Below, in pieces: positions 63,891-64,000 of a stretch of 64,000 nt of DNA. The stretch is taken from NCBI RefSeq assembly GCF_031582905.1, contig NZ_CP133990.1, positions 806,001 to 870,000 of the forward strand, given 5' to 3'. A model generated the notes under the pieces. The model was not told the DNA's origin and did no database searches. It saw only the letters and a program-made list of their open reading frames with translations. The DNA comes from Pengzhenrongella sp031582905 (GTDB lineage Bacteria; Actinomycetota; Actinomycetes; Actinomycetales; Cellulomonadaceae). Each line of letters starts with the position of its first letter. Position 1 is the first letter of the stretch. Position numbers and translations under genes: made by a program.

Positions 63891-64000
63891 TTAGCGGGGA
63901 CCCGGCGCGCCGGCCGAGGTGAGGAGCCCGAGCTCGTGAGCGCGGCGCACGGCTGCGCGGCGGCTGTTGACGCCGAGCTTGGTGTAGATGCTCTTGGTGT
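63891..64000 (-). CDS. LuxR-family response regulator, C-terminal end only
   Basis: The last 35 codons of a NarL/LuxR-type output domain: TKSIYTKLGVNSRRAAVRRAHELGLL, the recognition helix and final helix of the HTH, then a short tail and TAA at 63891-63893. The rest is beyond the window. Position and direction suggest that it controls the ABC/DUF4386 operon. Confidence 0.88.
   Translation of the reverse strand, partial: TKSIYTKLGVNSRRAAVRRAHELGLLTSAGAPGPR

Overview
The window is GC-rich actinobacterial chromosome, most likely from a Micrococcales genus such as Cellulomonas or a relative. This is an inference from the gene order prfB - ftsE - ftsX - M23 hydrolase - smpB - DUF2207 - ssrA, the strong G/C bias and frequent GTG starts. 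No species is claimed.

Layout. (1) 1-7066 is core chromosome: release factor 2 (partial), the FtsEX divisome ABC complex with a coiled-coil M23 peptidoglycan hydrolase, the trans-translation pair smpB/ssrA and a DUF2207 membrane protein. (2) About 7040-59627 is a 52.6 kb genomic island placed in the 3' end of ssrA. A tyrosine integrase starts about 80 bp after the tmRNA, and an imperfect copy (21/23) of the tmRNA 3' end lies at 59605-59627. (3) 59843-64000 is chromosome again: a tightly overlapping five-gene operon (small protein, DUF4386, quinone-oxidoreductase-like dehydrogenase, ABC-2 ATPase, permease) preceded by the end of a LuxR-type regulator.

Inside the island. The left half is a decayed conjugative element. 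It has integrase, orphan Phd antitoxin, excisionase-like HTH, a methylase-like polyvalent-protein fragment, a DUF4913 gene cleanly split by an IS21-family element (6-bp target duplication), SSB, a four-gene cluster of unknown function, an IS481 element (target NCTAGN), and a transfer operon (prepilin peptidase, VirB4-like ATPase, ArdC/ImmA-type antirestriction protein, TraG/VirD4 coupling protein whose end is fused to an IS3 tail). No relaxase was recognised. The right half (27.3-59.2 kb) is a dense defence island: a type ISP restriction enzyme; a Dcm methylase, a candidate restriction endonuclease and Vsr; a DGQHR/DndB-like gene with an unknown partner; an HNH endonuclease; a Cas4/RecB-like nuclease with a compact SF1 helicase; a GHKL ATPase; a DUF262-DUF1524-RAMA protein; and a block with an SNF2 helicase, an Hsp70-like ATPase, a GrpE-like partner, a wHTH protein and a NERD-UvrD helicase.

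The most interesting candidate is 50161-59173. There an Hsp70/GrpE-like chaperone pair is tightly interleaved with two nucleic-acid helicases; I do not recognise it as a named defence system.

Caution. About twenty genes or gene segments are split by single-base indels, mostly next to G or C runs, including in ftsE. The simplest explanation is residual sequencing error. Genes are therefore annotated across these breaks, and the breaks are stated in each entry.
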